64,000 bases of DNA from Candidula unifasciata (lineage: Eukaryota; Mollusca; Gastropoda; Stylommatophora; Geomitridae): NCBI GenBank assembly GCA_905116865.2, contig CAJHNH020008554.1:427751-491750 (forward strand), in the 5' to 3' direction. Position numbers and translations under genes: made by a program. Below are positions 1-11,269 of the stretch, piece after piece (positions within the stretch are counted from its first letter, which is position 1; each line of letters starts with the position of its first letter). A model generated the notes under the pieces. It was not told the DNA's origin. It saw only the letters and a program-made list of their open reading frames with translations, and made no database searches.

Positions 1-578
1 TTTTCATGTCTGTTTTCTGTTTTTTCCTCATCTGAACATTTCATTTTGCTATTATTAACCTCTTTATTTTGTCATTTCCCTGATATTCCTTTCAGCTTTG
101 TTTACCTAGATCCCCAGTGTTGTCTCCCCCTTAATTACGCCATTATCATTACATCCACAAAAAGCTCTTCTGGGTAAATAAATACAAGAGAACGCAGCCG
201 TTGCCAAGGCGTCCCATCCTCGTTTCTATGGTTGAATTTGGCTGGTGAGTCCTCGTATTAAATCAGCAAGACTCCCCGATGTTTGCAGAGCATGTATCTG
301 CATATGATTTGCATATTGGGCGGCACGAATCAGGAGCTGGTCCCGCATGTAATCGGCGGCGTTATGCCGTCACAGGACGCCGGATCTGGGGAAGCAATGA
401 GAAGATTGGGAGGGATAGTGAAGCAGTCGCGGTTCTTTTATGTTATTTCACCACATCGCACTGGCTTCGAGATTTGGTAGGTACCGCCTCATAGTATGAG
501 AAAGGGGGGGGGGGGGGGTGTTTAGAGCTAGTGTTAAATGAATAGCGACTACTGTTTGTTTGTTCATACAACCGCACC
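1..578. other. 5' flank, nothing recognised
   Basis: No protein homology or repeat family was recognised. The only notable element is a run of 15 G at about 504-518. Short open frames at 279-494 and 283-480 overlap in different frames and resemble no known family. Confidence 0.5.
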
Positions 579-758
579 AGGGTGGTAATCCAAAAGTTCT
601 TCAATCTACATCTAACGCAAGCCTAGGTCTGAAGAAGCTCAGCAAGGTGCATGAACTCCGAAGCACCGGCGAGGATCCTCAAATACTTTGGGTAGGTTTT
701 TAACTCAAAATTTTGCCCGGGCAGCGCCGTTAAGCTACTCTTTCCGATTTCCAACTAG
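579..758 (-). mobile_element. SINE C fragment
   Basis: This matches the 3' portion of the copies at 15752-16140 and 27745-28125. Shared blocks include gaagaagct, gcgaggat and tactttgggtag, then gcccgggca and cgatttccaact. The tRNA-like head is absent, so the copy is truncated. Confidence 0.7.
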
Positions 759-831
759 CGACTACTACTAACCCCTCCCCATCCCCCCCCCCCCCCCCCC
801 ACCATACTATGGGATGGTCACTACAAAATCT

Positions 832-1000
832 TGAAGGCGACGTCGCTTAATGCTTTCTGTCAGCCTGAAGGTTTGAGGTTCCAATCGGAGTGGAGACATT
901 TTTTTTATAATTTTTTTACATTGGCTTTCGGGCTGATTCAGAGTAAAATGGGTACCGAGAAATGTAACCGGGAGAAAAGAAGCGTTGCATGATGTTAACT
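832..1000 (+). mobile_element. SINE B, diverged copy
   Basis: A degenerate tRNA-like head (cctgaaggtttgaggttcc, corresponding to the B-box region) is followed by a T-run and then gggtaccgag, which aligns with the SINE B body. The 18-C run at 783-800 lies just upstream. Confidence 0.55.
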
Positions 1001-1017
1001 GCATCTCCCAATAATAT

Positions 1018-1085
1018 AAAACTATAGGTCTTCTTTTCTTCTGCCTTCTATCCCCTAATAGAGCAAAGACCCTCAACCAAGGCAG
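1018..1085 (-). mobile_element. LINE 3' tail fragment
   Basis: On the minus strand this aligns with the tail copies at 19915-20060 (-) and 23085-23190 (+). The shared peptide is a degraded form of the DRTTWRxLVxxLC signature found near the C terminus of L2/RTE-like reverse transcriptase ORFs. Confidence 0.6.
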
Positions 1086-1087
1086 GC

Positions 1088-1256
1088 TTATTTGTACGTA
1101 GACTGGTGGTTTATTGCTTCTCAGGCAGAAGCACTTCCAAGGAAACCCCGTATCCATCGACTGTTACGACAGGCTTGTTAGAGAGGAAATTGGTCTATTT
1201 TTGGAATTCCTTCTCTCTCCCTCTCCACAATGGAATCCCGGAACCCACACAAGGAA
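1088..1256 (-). mobile_element. SINE A, partial
   Basis: This corresponds to the half of SINE A nearest its sense 5' end. Landmarks in + orientation are the block ending ctcaggcagaagcactt, a gacaggcttgtta block, and the terminal ccacaatgg and gaacccacac motifs. The (GAA)n-tail half is missing. Confidence 0.75.
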
Positions 1257-1321
1257 TATGAGTCCAGCCCTATATACCCGGGAAGCCTACCTGGTGTCGT
1301 TCCTTGACGCTTGCCTGTGAA

Positions 1322-1500
1322 TCCGAAGATCGTTGGTTCAGTGGTTCAGGTAATGGCAGAAAAGGACTTTTTTCCCTTTGAAAAACTATCTTGGCTTCCG
1401 GGAGGGACTTAGCCTTAAATGGGTACCAGGTAAGGTCCTGGGAAATAAAGGCGGCTCCGTTGACAAATGACCTCCCGAGTGCCGATTGATATATAAAAAA
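1322..1500 (+). mobile_element. SINE B
   Basis: The head is degraded. The body is recognisable by ggtaccaggtaaggtcctgg and, toward the 3' end, cgagtgccgattgatatata. Confidence 0.7.
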
Positions 1501-1816
1501 GGTACCATACTTTTAGGTACTTTACTTATTAACCTCACTATATACATGATGTAAAAGGGTCGACTATGTAGACAACTGGGTATTACTTGAGACGCCGTTA
1601 TAGTAGCTACTAACTATCCTATCTATTTATGACGATGCCAGTAATTTCATAATTACTAGCAATTATGCGAATCGGCAGTTGGAGACGGAACAGACACGGG
1701 TAGAAAAATGACAGTACAAATGTCGCAGAGAAATTGAAGGACCTGAGTGGGGGACTGGGAAATGGAGGTATGTGTGTGTTGTGTGCGTGTGCACGCGCGC
1801 GCTTGTGTGCTTGAGA
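1501..1816. other. Unassigned flank
   Basis: No homology recognised. The segment is AT-rich and leads into a GT/GC-rich purine-pyrimidine alternation (about 1768-1805) that borders the GA microsatellite. Confidence 0.5.
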
Positions 1817-1861
1817 GAGGGGGAGACAGAGAGCGCGAGAGAAAAAGAGAAAGAGCGCGCG

Positions 1862-1922
<61 letters not shown>
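1817..1922 (+). repeat. (GA)n microsatellite
   Basis: An impure GA tract (1817-1864) leads into an almost pure (GA)n at 1865-1922. The long Arg-Glu and Ser-Leu reading frames here are by-products of the dinucleotide. Confidence 0.97.
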
Positions 1923-1924
<2 letters not shown>

Positions 1925-2594
1925 CCGTCCTGTTGTATACCCCTGAGCTATAGTTTTTCTGGGGGTTTTTCATACGCCCTCCAGAGATCCCAATTTGTAA
2001 AAGATAAATGACCCTTGAGTTTGTTCTGAGATGCTTGCTTAGGGCTCTCAGTAACTGGCTATCGGAGCGTTTCCCCACATTGATGGAAGACAGCATCGGT
2101 CGGTAGCCGAGGACTTTAGTTTCAAACCGTGTGGGCTCTTGGGGCGGTTCGGCGGCACGTTGTGTTGTGGTTTACAGCTAGGCATCAATATCTGTATCTG
2201 TCAAGCCAGCACAATGATTTCAGAAAAACCGTATTTAGTTGCTTTTTATGACATACTTGTAACAGTGTAGTGAGTCAGTTTTCTCCCCTCCCCTCCACCC
2301 CCCCCTCCCCCCAATAGGGCCCTTGAACCCACACGGGGGCTTTTTTAGAATAATCATCATAAGAAGAACAATAAAAACAACAGTAGCAACAACAACAGAG
2401 CAAAACGATGGACTTCAATGATTAATATTTTGTTGTTGTTGTTTTGTTGTTGTGTCGTGAGGGTGGTGATTACAGTTGAGAGGGAGGGTTTCATCCCATC
2501 TAGCTAGACCTCTCTCCTGGGAAGTTCAGGGAACAAATTCAGCTACTCCACCCAACACGTAGACTGTGTGGTCTCAGTATAGACTGCATTTGTG
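1923..2594. other. Flank with a SINE A end fragment
   Basis: Mostly unassigned. At 2310-2340 the sequence caatagggcccttgaaccc resembles the sense 5' end of SINE A in reverse orientation. CAA-rich DNA at 2378-2398 and TTG-rich DNA at 2431-2453 could fold back on each other. Confidence 0.5.
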
Positions 2595-2915
2595 AGCCAA
2601 ATGGATTACTACTATTACTACTACCCCTCCTACCTCTACCACCACTAACTACTACTGCTACTACCACCACCATCATCAACCCTACCAACACCACAACCAA
2701 AACTACCAACATCACCACAACTACTACTGCTTCAGCTACCACTATTACTGCTACTACGGCCTCACTACTACTATCACCACTACTGCTGCTACTGCGATCA
2801 CCACATCATCACTGCAACTAACACCACCATTGCTCCCCTCTCTACTACTACCTCCATCATCTCTGCTGCTACCACTGCCATCACCACCACCAACTCACCC
2901 CATCATTCATTACTA
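2595..2915. repeat. Imperfect (ACT/ACC)n trinucleotide region
   Basis: About 320 bp of interrupted CTA/CCA/TCA triplets. It generates a spurious Val-rich frame on the minus strand at 2539-2742. Confidence 0.9.
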
Positions 2916-3462
2916 CAGGTAGTATACTAAAGGCGCGAACTGTTCATAAAGAAAGCAAGTTAAAGCAGCGACGTAACCTGAGTTCAAGTCAACAGAGGAA
3001 ACTAGGGGACAGGGTAGAGTGGCTACGGAGAATCGCAAATTGTAGAAAGATTCAACTCTAGAATCCAAGCCAATCATGGTAATAGCTACAAACAGATCTG
3101 GTATGAGTTGGTACCTCGTGCTCCATTGGAAGACCAAAGGTAACAAGAGATTTAGAAGCAGCGCACAATCTGAAGCTGCATATCCACTGGCTAGCGGCTT
3201 TCTAAGGCGGGGCTGAAGCGCTATCTTCTCCGCCACTTTTTCTGTCCAGTTCGTTTTACTGTGAACAGTTAAAGCAAGGAACTGACACCGCAGAGCTTCT
3301 TCGGTCAGGTGTGGACTACTCAAGTGGTCTTGTTGTTCTGGATTGTTTGGCGTTGTCTACGGTCCCGTGCTGGGAAATTCCTTGTAAGTCTTTGATTTAC
3401 TGCAATTACTACTTTCATAAATGTGCATTTGACTTCTTTGTTCTGGTATTTCTCGTCATTTT
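2916..3462. other. Unassigned flank
   Basis: A 136-residue frame on the minus strand (2913-3323) has no recognisable domain and no support as a gene. Confidence 0.45.
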
Positions 3463-3747
3463 CTTCTTCTTAGCGTTCACCGGCAGTAAACTCCGGCGGA
3501 AAGTTCTGGTTGTTCATTCATTTCTGGACTTTAGATTTGCACTAGAATAAGAGCGTTGTGTGCACATTAGTTTTACAGATTTGACTTATTTGTATGCAGA
3601 CTGTTAGTTCTTTCCCTCTCAGACAGATGCACTCCGACTTCGAAGGTAAACCCCAATAAGTCGACGCCTACGACATGCTTGTTGAGAAGGCAGTGGGTTT
3701 ATTGTTTTTTTATACCCACAATTGGAGCCCTGGAAACCACAGGGAAC
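3463..3747 (-). mobile_element. SINE A, near full length
   Basis: In + orientation it reads from a short (TTC) tail through gcgttcaccggcagtaaact, ccggcggaaagttctgg and a tgcagactgtta block to cacagggaac. Sense is taken as minus because the (GAA)n tail is the presumed 3' end. Confidence 0.85.
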
Positions 3748-3782
3748 GATTTTCTTGTTTCTTCGATTATCATATTGTTTAA

Positions 3783-3860
3783 TGCTCTGCCTTACACGGG
3801 TACCAGGTAAAGTCCTGGGCAGTAAATGCAACCGGTGTGATGTTGACCACATCACTCACC
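3783..3860 (+). mobile_element. SINE B 3' portion feeding a satellite
   Basis: The block cacgggtaccaggtaaagtc and gatgttgaccacatcactca is the SINE B body. Its 3' end continues into the first unit of the 50-bp tandem array that follows. Confidence 0.8.
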
Positions 3861-4157
3861 TAGTTCCGACTGGTACATAAAGACATATGAGTCTAGAATC
3901 GTATGCAACCTAGTTCCGACTGGTACATAAAGACATATGAGTCTAGAATCGTATGCAACCTAGTTCCGACTGGTACATAAAGACATATGAGTCTAGAATC
4001 TTATGAAACCTAGTTCCGACTGGTACATAGAGACATATGAGTCTAGAATCTTATGCAACCTAGTTCCGATTGGTACATAAAGACATATGAGTCTAGAATC
4101 TTATGCAACCTAGTTCCGATTGGTACATAAAGACACATGAGTCTAGAATCTTATGCA
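3857..4157 (+). repeat. 50-bp tandem array from a SINE B 3' end
   Basis: Six units begin with tagttccga at 3861, 3911, 3961, 4011, 4061 and 4111, an exact 50-bp period with few substitutions. Each carries ctggtacataaag and atgagtctagaat. These line up with the SINE B 3' segment (gccgattggtctataaa, ataggtctagc), so the unit appears to be an amplified SINE end. Confidence 0.9.
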
Positions 4158-5039
4158 CGATTTGCCATTGGCGTTAAAAAAAATTGTTCTTTACTTAAAT
4201 GTATTCTAACTTTGATTAGTTTTATCCTAGCTTCGGGACAGTGGTACGGGATCTGTTTTCATCTGATAAGATGCGATTATAGCTCCTACCTTTTGTGCAA
4301 AGTCGAGTGCTTTCTTAATAGCCTACCCCACAGGTCATGCGTCAGTATATTTCTGGGGCTAGTAGATAAACTACATGCAGTCGTGGGATCTAGGCTGCAC
4401 TCTCTCGTGCGACGTGAGTAGGCCAGTTCTAGATGTTTGGGGTCATTAAAAGTATCAAAAAGCCGGAAAACCCAGTCTTACCACCCTCTAAAATGGTGGA
4501 CTGTACTGTGACGTCATCTGGGGTAGGATATTACGGAAGGACCTAAAGTCGATATCCAGCTTATCCCGGATGCTCTGAAAAGTTATGTTTCCAACTAGGT
4601 TTTTTATGCAAATTTTTCTAATATGGACAGGAGTCCCAAGGTTCTGTCGCCAAAATGTTGATTTGAATGCTTTTTTGTGTGTGAACTGTTTGCTGTGGAG
4701 TTCATGTGGAACTCAAATGGCGGGTGGCCGATTACGTTTAGAATGGCGAGTATTTTTGGCGTATATAATGTCCGGTTTCCCGACTCACCACGGTTTGCGG
4801 CAAAAGTGAGCCACAGTCCTGGCGTTGGATCATTAGTGTTGGCACAATTGATAGCTGCCTTGTGCTTTGGATACAAGCTTCAAGATCGTGCTGGGACTAA
4901 GAAGTTTTCAAATGAGAGCTTAAAGGTCATTTTGTGTGATTTCCACTCGGCAAAAAGAGGCGGCATTTATTGTGCGACCCGTCTACAGTGATGTTGTAAC
5001 CTCGACTAACCACTAACGACTGCTGTGTAATGTGTTCCC
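4158..5039. other. Flank with short dispersed repeats
   Basis: No gene recognised. Part of 4372-4412 resembles 40868-40930 in inverted orientation (repeat J, sharing gcagcct and cgtgggat-type blocks). The segment 4895-5000 resembles 25395-25510 (repeat F; shared cattttgtgtgat and gtctacagtgat or gtctgcagtgat). Overlapping frames at 4585-4991 show no family features. Confidence 0.45.
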
Positions 5040-5645
5040 CTAGCCAGCTGATACCGCTAAATCTCTTTCACATGCGATGCCTGAGAAGAATACTTGGCAT
5101 TAAGCATCAGGACAAGATCACAAATACTGAGGTATTGGAAAGAGCAGGTATTACAACAGTTTTCTCAATGCTTAATCTACGGAGGCTCAGGTGCACGGGT
5201 CACACCTGGAGAAGGAAGAAGGGAAGAGTCCCTAAGGACATCGTCTATGGTGAATTAAAGACGGGTAGAAGATGTCGAGGCCGGCCTCTATTACGATTTA
5301 AAGATGTGTGCAAGCTGGACATGAATGATACATGTATTGAGGTGGACTAGTGGGAACAACATGCCATGAACCGTGTTGTGTGGAGGAGGCACATCAAGGA
5401 TGAAATGAGAATGAAGGAAGAAGTAATGGCAGAAAGGATGAGAGCTGAGTGTCTGGAAAAGAAACAGACTAAACACAGATGTTGACAACAATGGTCCTGA
5501 AAACCCATGCTATCATTGTGGAAGACTTTTCTTTACGAGGGCTGGTCTTGCTAGTCACACTCGTCATAGCCATGGGCTGTGAGTCCCACGCCTCCTCATG
5601 GCGGCATGTAACACTATCGTCTGGAAAGATGGAAAACTGTTTTAG
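5040..5645 (+). mobile_element. LINE reverse transcriptase tail with C2H2-like end
   Basis: The frame at 5030-5350 carries the C-terminal signature of a non-LTR retrotransposon RT: RCLRRILGI, TNTEVLERAG, LRRLRCTGH and RGRP. A stop at 5348 and later frameshifts break it. A finger-like terminus is encoded at 5508-5582: CYHC at its start and GLASHTRHSH near its end, then TGA, giving C-x2-C-x12-H with two further histidines. Related 3' ends occur at 13294-13460 (-), 16128-16265 and 43785-43985. The copy is 5' truncated and inactive. Confidence 0.85.
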
Positions 5646-5984
5646 TTTGACCGCTATCTGAATATTAATACGTTAGGTTAAATCTTTCTAGTGGTCACAA
5701 CGTGTGCAAGTGTCCCTCTTCTCGTAACCCTGTTTCTGAATGGTTCGATTCTAGGAAAGCAGCTTGGGAAATATATGCTTGCAGAAGTCGGATGTGTCGA
5801 CCGGAAGGCACACATATCGCTGCCGTGTTGCAAACGGGTACAACGCATTTACGTCTTCGGATGAAGGTAGAAGAAGAAGGAAAATGACTCGATCTGCTGC
5901 AGGCGATTTGGCAACAGGCCTCTATTGGTTGATTCTTTGACAAATAATAAGCTTTGAGTATTAGTAGAGCAATGGTAAACTACT
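5646..5984. other. Unassigned flank
   Basis: Short overlapping frames on both strands at 5695-5943 resemble no known family. Confidence 0.4.
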
Positions 5985-6460
5985 AAAAGTCATCATCATC
6001 AAGTGCCTTGCCGACTGACGTGGGCGATACAGCCTCTCCACAATCCACGATCTCCTGCAACATGTATCTGTTCTTGTGCCGACACACCTCCATGCCATTC
6101 AACAAGACTGTCAAAAATCTTCTCTTGTTATCTGCCTCTATCCATCCTTCCACAGATCTCTCCATTAGTCACAACATGTTCTTTTTTCCCTCTTCGCATA
6201 ACACGGCCGAAAAATGATGACTGACTCCTTCTGATGTCTTTGATAAGTTGTTTTCGGGCTCCCGCCTCTTTCAAAACCTCTTGTTTTTTTTTTTTCCAAA
6301 GTATTCTAAGCATTCTTCTGTAAAATAACATCTCTTAAGAAATTGTTTGGTCTGCCTACAGATTGTCCAGGATTCACGGCCATATGTTAAAACTGGATGT
6401 AAGTAGCAAGCAAGAATTCGTTTTCCAACTCTCAATGACAAAGATATATTGCACAAGATG
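5985..6460 (-). mobile_element. LINE reverse transcriptase tail (second family)
   Basis: Minus-strand frames at 6456-6271, 6331-6128 and 6165-5983 tile one degraded RT C terminus. They show KRILACYLHPVLTYGRESWT, then FYRRMLRILW, then SFFGRVMRRG and RMDRGR. This pattern (R-I-L-x-C-Y, YGxESWT, YRRMLRI, FxGxxMR) is typical of L2/RTE-like elements. Frame changes between the pieces make it a pseudogene. Confidence 0.85.
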
Positions 6461-6791
<331 letters not shown>

Positions 6792-6792
6792 T

Positions 6793-7175
6793 GATGTGTT
6801 TGTTTGCGGATTTGTCAGTGAGTCCACCCCGTTGTGATGTCTTTGTTTGCAGGCGTGTATGTGAGTCTACCCCGTTGTGATGTCTTTGTCTTCCGACGTA
6901 TATGTAAGTCTACCCCGTTGTGATGTCTTTGTCTTCCGACGTATATGTAAGTCTACCCCGTTGTGATGTCTTTGTCTTCCGACGTATATGTAAGTCTACC
7001 CCGTTGTGATGTCTTTGTCTTCCGACGTATACGTGAGTCTACGCCATAGGGATTTCTTTGTCTTCCGACGCATATGTGAGTCTACACCATTGTGATGTCT
7101 TTGTTTACGGATGTCTATATGAGTTTACCAGCATTATGGTGTCTTTGTCCTCCGAGGTATAGGTATGTCCGTCCT
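6793..7175 (+). repeat. 43-bp tandem array of donor-like hexamers
   Basis: Units share gatgtctttgtcttccgacg and gtctaccccgttgt. The hexamer GTAAGT or GTGAGT occurs at 6818, 6861, 6904, 6947, 6990, 7033 and 7076, an exact 43-bp period. At 7119 it has decayed to ATGAGT. The array starts immediately after the true exon donor at 6787. Confidence 0.93.
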
Positions 7176-7386
7176 ATTGTCATGCCTGCTCGTTTGATCA
7201 TCATCGTGCGCCGTGCCGAGCAGTGATGGTGACACTGTCACACCACAACCATCTATTTACTATCTTCTGGATAAATTCGGCTGAAAACAGTTCATGTCTC
7301 TACACGAAGATATTCTAAATTGTGTACTGCCGCTGACCTCTGACCCAGTGTCTTCGAACTGTATAGTTATCACATTGTTCTCTCTC

Positions 7387-7672
7387 AGCGTATGGGTTCC
7401 GGGGCCCTTTTGTAGTGAAAAATAAAGAATAGACCCACCACCTACCTAAAAACCTGTTGTAAGAGTCGACTAATTGGGAGCTTCCTTCTAAATCGGAGTG
7501 CATCTACCTGAAGGGCAAGGAACCAACAGACTGCACACAAATGAGTCAGATATGTAAAACTTATGCGCCCCCAACACTCATGTCTTGGAACAGGACTGCA
7601 GTCCAGAAGTGGACGAACAACAAGAACTTTTAGCCAGAATTTATAGCTGGTAAACGCAAAGAAAAAGGAGAA
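7387..7672 (+). mobile_element. SINE A
   Basis: Sense copy with gggttccggggccc near the 5' end, then caaggaaccaacagactgca, then ggtaaacgcaaagaaaaagg as a degraded tail. Like the other copies it encodes nothing intact. Confidence 0.85.
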
Positions 7673-8744
7673 GACATGCTTTCATTTCCAGATCGGCTCC
7701 GTCTTGCTCAGACACTGACCCCCTCGATGAAGTTCAGTTCAGCAGACTTCTCATCATCGCTATCCCCTTCATCATCATTCAACATCCCATTTCTCGCATA
7801 TCAAAATATCAATTACACAAAGTAAACTCAGGGGCGGCTGCTACCCAATCCTTGCCAGCATTCAATGCACACTATTCATTTCATAATGAAATCACGGCCT
7901 GCCTTTCAACTTTCACTCCCCCATAACGAACGCCCGGCACTGGGTTCTGGACGACCCACCCGTTCCGCTCATCGTTTGCCTCACAATCTGTCGGGCATTA
8001 TCAGCTCACTACTTCTTCAGTTGGAGTGCAGAGGCGTATCAACAAAGTGGACCAGAGTTGACCCTTGTGAGTTCACATAATGAATTGTCATTTAATTTCA
8101 TTGGTTTTTAAGATTTTGGTTTTTATTACTATTCTATTGTCCCTTCATTTTATGTTTACATTGGGGGGTTTCTTTTTTTCCAAATATTTTTCCCCCCAAA
8201 GAACTGTTCCCCGTTACTGAAATTATATTACATCATTAATAAAATCAAAATTATAAAATTATTAATATGCAATGCATTATAATGAGATGATGGATGGTTA
8301 TTTGCAACGATCGATTAGTTTATTTCACTGACAACATAATCTACATTATACACGCTTCTGAAACCCCACTCTGCCCCTGACACTATCACAAACATACGCG
8401 TGCACATACACACACATACACACACACACCTGTTCTCAGTGACAAGGCGTGCTCAGTTCACACGTGTAAGCGTTAACAGGCAAAGATTACGCTAAAGAGG
8501 GTATCACGTGATGTTTTTCTCCTCGTCGCTTCGCTGTTGAGATATGCGTGCGCAGCTAGCATTGTATTACTGGTAACTGCTAATTTTCACACATTACAGT
8601 TTCTGCATGAGTGCAGTAAACATGCAGTGAGCGTTATTTTCGCTATATTCGAGGTGTGGCGTATTTGCAATTAATATTACACAGTAGTAAGTAGTAAAAC
8701 ACATTTCTCTGATAATAGAAAGTGTAAGCTGTCATTCCTTACGT
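7673..8744. other. Intron 1, unassigned AT-rich segment
   Basis: No family recognised. The frame at 7865-8080 shows no domain. A short (AC)n lies at about 8404-8428, and 8080-8300 is strongly AT-rich. Confidence 0.45.
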
Positions 8745-8893
8745 TGGTTTCGACATTGGTATCAGGGAGCCGACGGTCCAGAGGCAATGGCAAACTACTG
8801 GACGTAAATTTGCCTAGTAAAACCATACAACAGCCAGAGGCTGATGGGGTTGGTTCTGCAACGTCCTGTAAAGGATACGCAACTAACCTAACC
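8745..8893 (+). mobile_element. SINE G, headless copy
   Basis: This is the reverse complement of part of 54770-55000. It contains gttggtttcgacattggtat, gagccgacggtccagaggca, and a 3' end reading caacgtcctgtaaaggatac. It terminates in four AACCT units at about 8881-8902. The tRNA-like head is missing. Confidence 0.8.
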
Positions 8894-9104
8894 TAACCTA
8901 ACCTGTCATTATATTTGCTAAATGCAAGCTGTTAGTAAAACGTTAATAATACAGCCACCATCGAAAAGGAATCATTTCCAATCCAAGAGGCGTAAGCAGG
9001 CAGGTAGGTAGCGAAGTAGGTGGGTGGGTGCTTTGTAGGAACAATTTGAAAACTGTCACGTTCAACCAGCATTGCCGAAGGGGAAGATTTCAATTATAAT
9101 TGAG
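8894..9104. other. Intron 1 with a short GGTA-rich tract
   Basis: No homology recognised. A short ggtaggtagcg to gggtgggtg tract lies at about 8999-9030. Confidence 0.4.
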
Positions 9105-9240
9105 ATTAGCCCTGAAATGGACTCTTGTACAGTTGATGCAATCAAAGGAGACAAACCCAATATTATCCCGAAAGGTGACGAAGTCGTCTACCGGCGAGTC
9201 AATGGGCGACCTGGTCGCCTATGTGGTAATATGCCAAGAG
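9105..9240 (+). repeat. Dispersed repeat D
   Basis: Shares ordered blocks with 30258-30375 and 47683-47795: actcttg(t/c)a, gatgcaatcaa(a/t)gg, gacaaacccaa or gacccaaatactgtcccga, gacgaagtcgtc, and cgacctggtcgcc or variants. Class unknown. Its presence at three sites supports a mobile origin. Confidence 0.65.
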
Positions 9241-9903
9241 GCGTTACAGCTTCACAGCTTTATAGACTAGTCTGAACTCGACAGGTGTGTGACCAATAGA
9301 TCAATATCACGTGGTTTTTCTTTACATCTCCCAAGACATTTTCCAGTATTAGACGGCGTCGACCTAGAATTTTTCAAAACTCCACATCTGAATAGGAATC
9401 TTAACCCCGGAACATCATGGGGTGAAAAAAAAAAAAAAATTAAACGGCAAATAAACTATTTCAGTTTGTTTTGCTTCCTTGTTGTTCCAGATTTGTCATG
9501 TCAACATTTAAACTCAAACAAGCAGCCACGTTGTTGTTGCAGCGTTCACGGCAAAACAGGCTCGCCATTTGTCACGATCGGGAATGCCCAACCCTATAGG
9601 TTGATCAATTACCGTCGGACCAGTTTTCCTCATAACCAGATTTGGGCTACAAGAAACCTCTTGACTGTAGCCGAAAATATTGTTTACCTTTTATCGGAAA
9701 TATCCATTACAACTACGGTTATTTTCAGTTCTTTAATTACATTAATTGTCTCGATTAATCCACGTATTTTGTAACAACAGCAGAAACATGCGTGACGTTT
9801 GTGGAGATTTTAAGGCATATAGTTTTTTCTGGTGTTATCTGTGATCTTTTTTAACGGGATTTACGATGCAATGTAATTGTTATTTTTTTTTTTTTTTAAA
9901 TGA
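9241..9903. other. Intron 1, unassigned
   Basis: A 161-residue frame at 9289-9774 has a lysine run from an A-homopolymer and no recognisable domain. I see no gene here. T-runs occur at 9884-9897. Confidence 0.4.
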
Positions 9904-9990
9904 ATGAATGAATCAAGATTGGACATCACAGCACTCGGCACATTCCCACGCGTGTTTCGTCTCCTTTTTCAGTCGCCAACGAAGACTCCC
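9904..9990 (-). mobile_element. LINE 3' scrap
   Basis: The block gacatcacagcactcggcac and its flank match the start of the minus-strand LINE piece at 37205-37380. It follows a (GAAT)n-like tract. Confidence 0.6.
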
Positions 9991-10077
9991 TATGTTGATA
10001 GTGTCAATTACAAATTGATTAAATCCGTTTAACATTAGTAACATAACATCAACTTTTTTGTAAGGTTTGGCTTTATA

Positions 10078-10078
<1 letters not shown>

Positions 10079-10172
<94 letters not shown>
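10079..10172. repeat. (TA)n microsatellite
   Basis: An uninterrupted TA dinucleotide tract of about 94 bp. Confidence 0.98.
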
Positions 10173-10176
<4 letters not shown>

Positions 10177-10189
10177 TGGTCTCTGTCCT

Positions 10190-10455
10190 CGTGTGACGTC
10201 CGGGTCCTATTGTGTGGAAAACAAGAACGGGCCCACTGCGCCCTTTAAAAGCATGTCGTAACAGTCGATTAATTGGGTGCTTGCTTCGAAGTCGGAGTTC
10301 ACCTGCCTGAGAGGCAAGGAATCAAAAGTCTGCATGCAAATGAGTCATACCTGTGAAACGGATGTGCACGCAACCCTCAGTTGCTGGAACAGGACTAAAG
10401 CTCAGAAGTGTACGAACAACAGGAGCTCCCCGCCGGTTGAGGCAAAGAAGAAGAC
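10190..10455 (+). mobile_element. SINE A
   Basis: Recognised by gaaaacaagaacgggccca, gcatgtcgtaacagtcgatt, gcatgcaaatgagtcatacc, and a short aagaagaagac tail at the 3' end. It follows closely on the (TA)n tract. Confidence 0.85.
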
Positions 10456-10505
10456 GATATCGTCTCTCCTAGTGACTTCTCCTCATCTATCTTAGTGTCC
10501 GTCTT

Positions 10506-10506
10506 T

Positions 10507-10552
<46 letters not shown>

Positions 10553-10869
10553 CTCTATCTCTCTCTCTCTCTCCATCTATCTCTCTCTCTCTCTCTCGAT
10601 CGCTCTCTCTCTCTCTCGATCGCTCTCTCTCTCTCTCTCTCTCTCTCTCGATCGCTCTCTCTCTCTCTATATCTATTTCTCTCTATCTCTCTCTCTCTCT
10701 ATCTCTCTCTCTCTCTCTCTCTCGATCGCTCTCTCTCTCTCTCGATCGCTCTCTCTCTCTCTCTCTCGATCGCTCTCTCTCTCTCTCTCTCTCGATCGCT
10801 CTCTCTCTCTCGATCGCTCTCTCTCTCTCTCTCTCTCGATCGCTCTCTCTCTCTCTCTCTCTCTCTCGA

Positions 10870-10928
<59 letters not shown>

Positions 10929-10933
10929 CGTTC
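10506..10933 (+). repeat. (CT)n with interspersed CGATCG
   Basis: About 430 bp of CT dinucleotide broken by CGATCG palindromes at 10597, 10617, 10649, 10723, 10743, 10767, 10793, 10811, 10837, 10867 and 10925. Long Ser-Leu and Arg-Glu frames here are artefacts. Confidence 0.97.
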
Positions 10934-11017
10934 TCGATAAAACATTCTTCATACTTAAATATATAAGTCAAGAACCATTTTGCACGTCCATAGGCGCAAT
11001 CTGTGTGTATTGAATGA

Positions 11018-11165
11018 TATACATATATTTTATAGACCAATCAGCACTCGGTGGGTGATGTGGTCAACATTACGCCGGCCGCCTTTATTTCCCAGTATTT
11101 GATGTGGTATCCAATTAAGGCTGGATTGACCTGGGAGCCAATATTTGAACCCACAACGTCCAGCC
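11018..11165 (-). mobile_element. SINE B, headless copy
   Basis: Displays tttatagaccaatcagcac, then ggtgggtgatgtggtcaaca, then cgccggccgcctttatttcc, ending near tttgaacccac. The tRNA-like head is largely lost. Confidence 0.85.
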
Positions 11166-11269
11166 GTTACTGTAAGTGAAATCAATATTGTCTTATTTTG
11201 GCTAAATGGAGAAGTACATCTTTTGTTTATTCCCGGAATGCACCGCAGCGTCAGGACAGGCAGAGCTCT

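Noticed and set aside
2378..2453. Hairpin from CAA-rich and TTG-rich arms, considered as a small RNA precursor
   Set aside because: The arms are simple triplet repeats and imperfect. There is no independent support.
3857..4157. CRISPR-like array with 50-bp spacing
   Set aside because: The units are fully repetitive with no unique spacers, and the genome is animal. It is a satellite.
8881..8902. Four AACCT units resembling an arthropod-type TTAGG telomere repeat
   Set aside because: Only four units, at the 3' end of a SINE G copy in an internal position. This is not telomeric.
9289..9774. 161-residue + strand frame
   Set aside because: No recognisable domain, a lysine stretch from a homopolymer, and no splice or start support.
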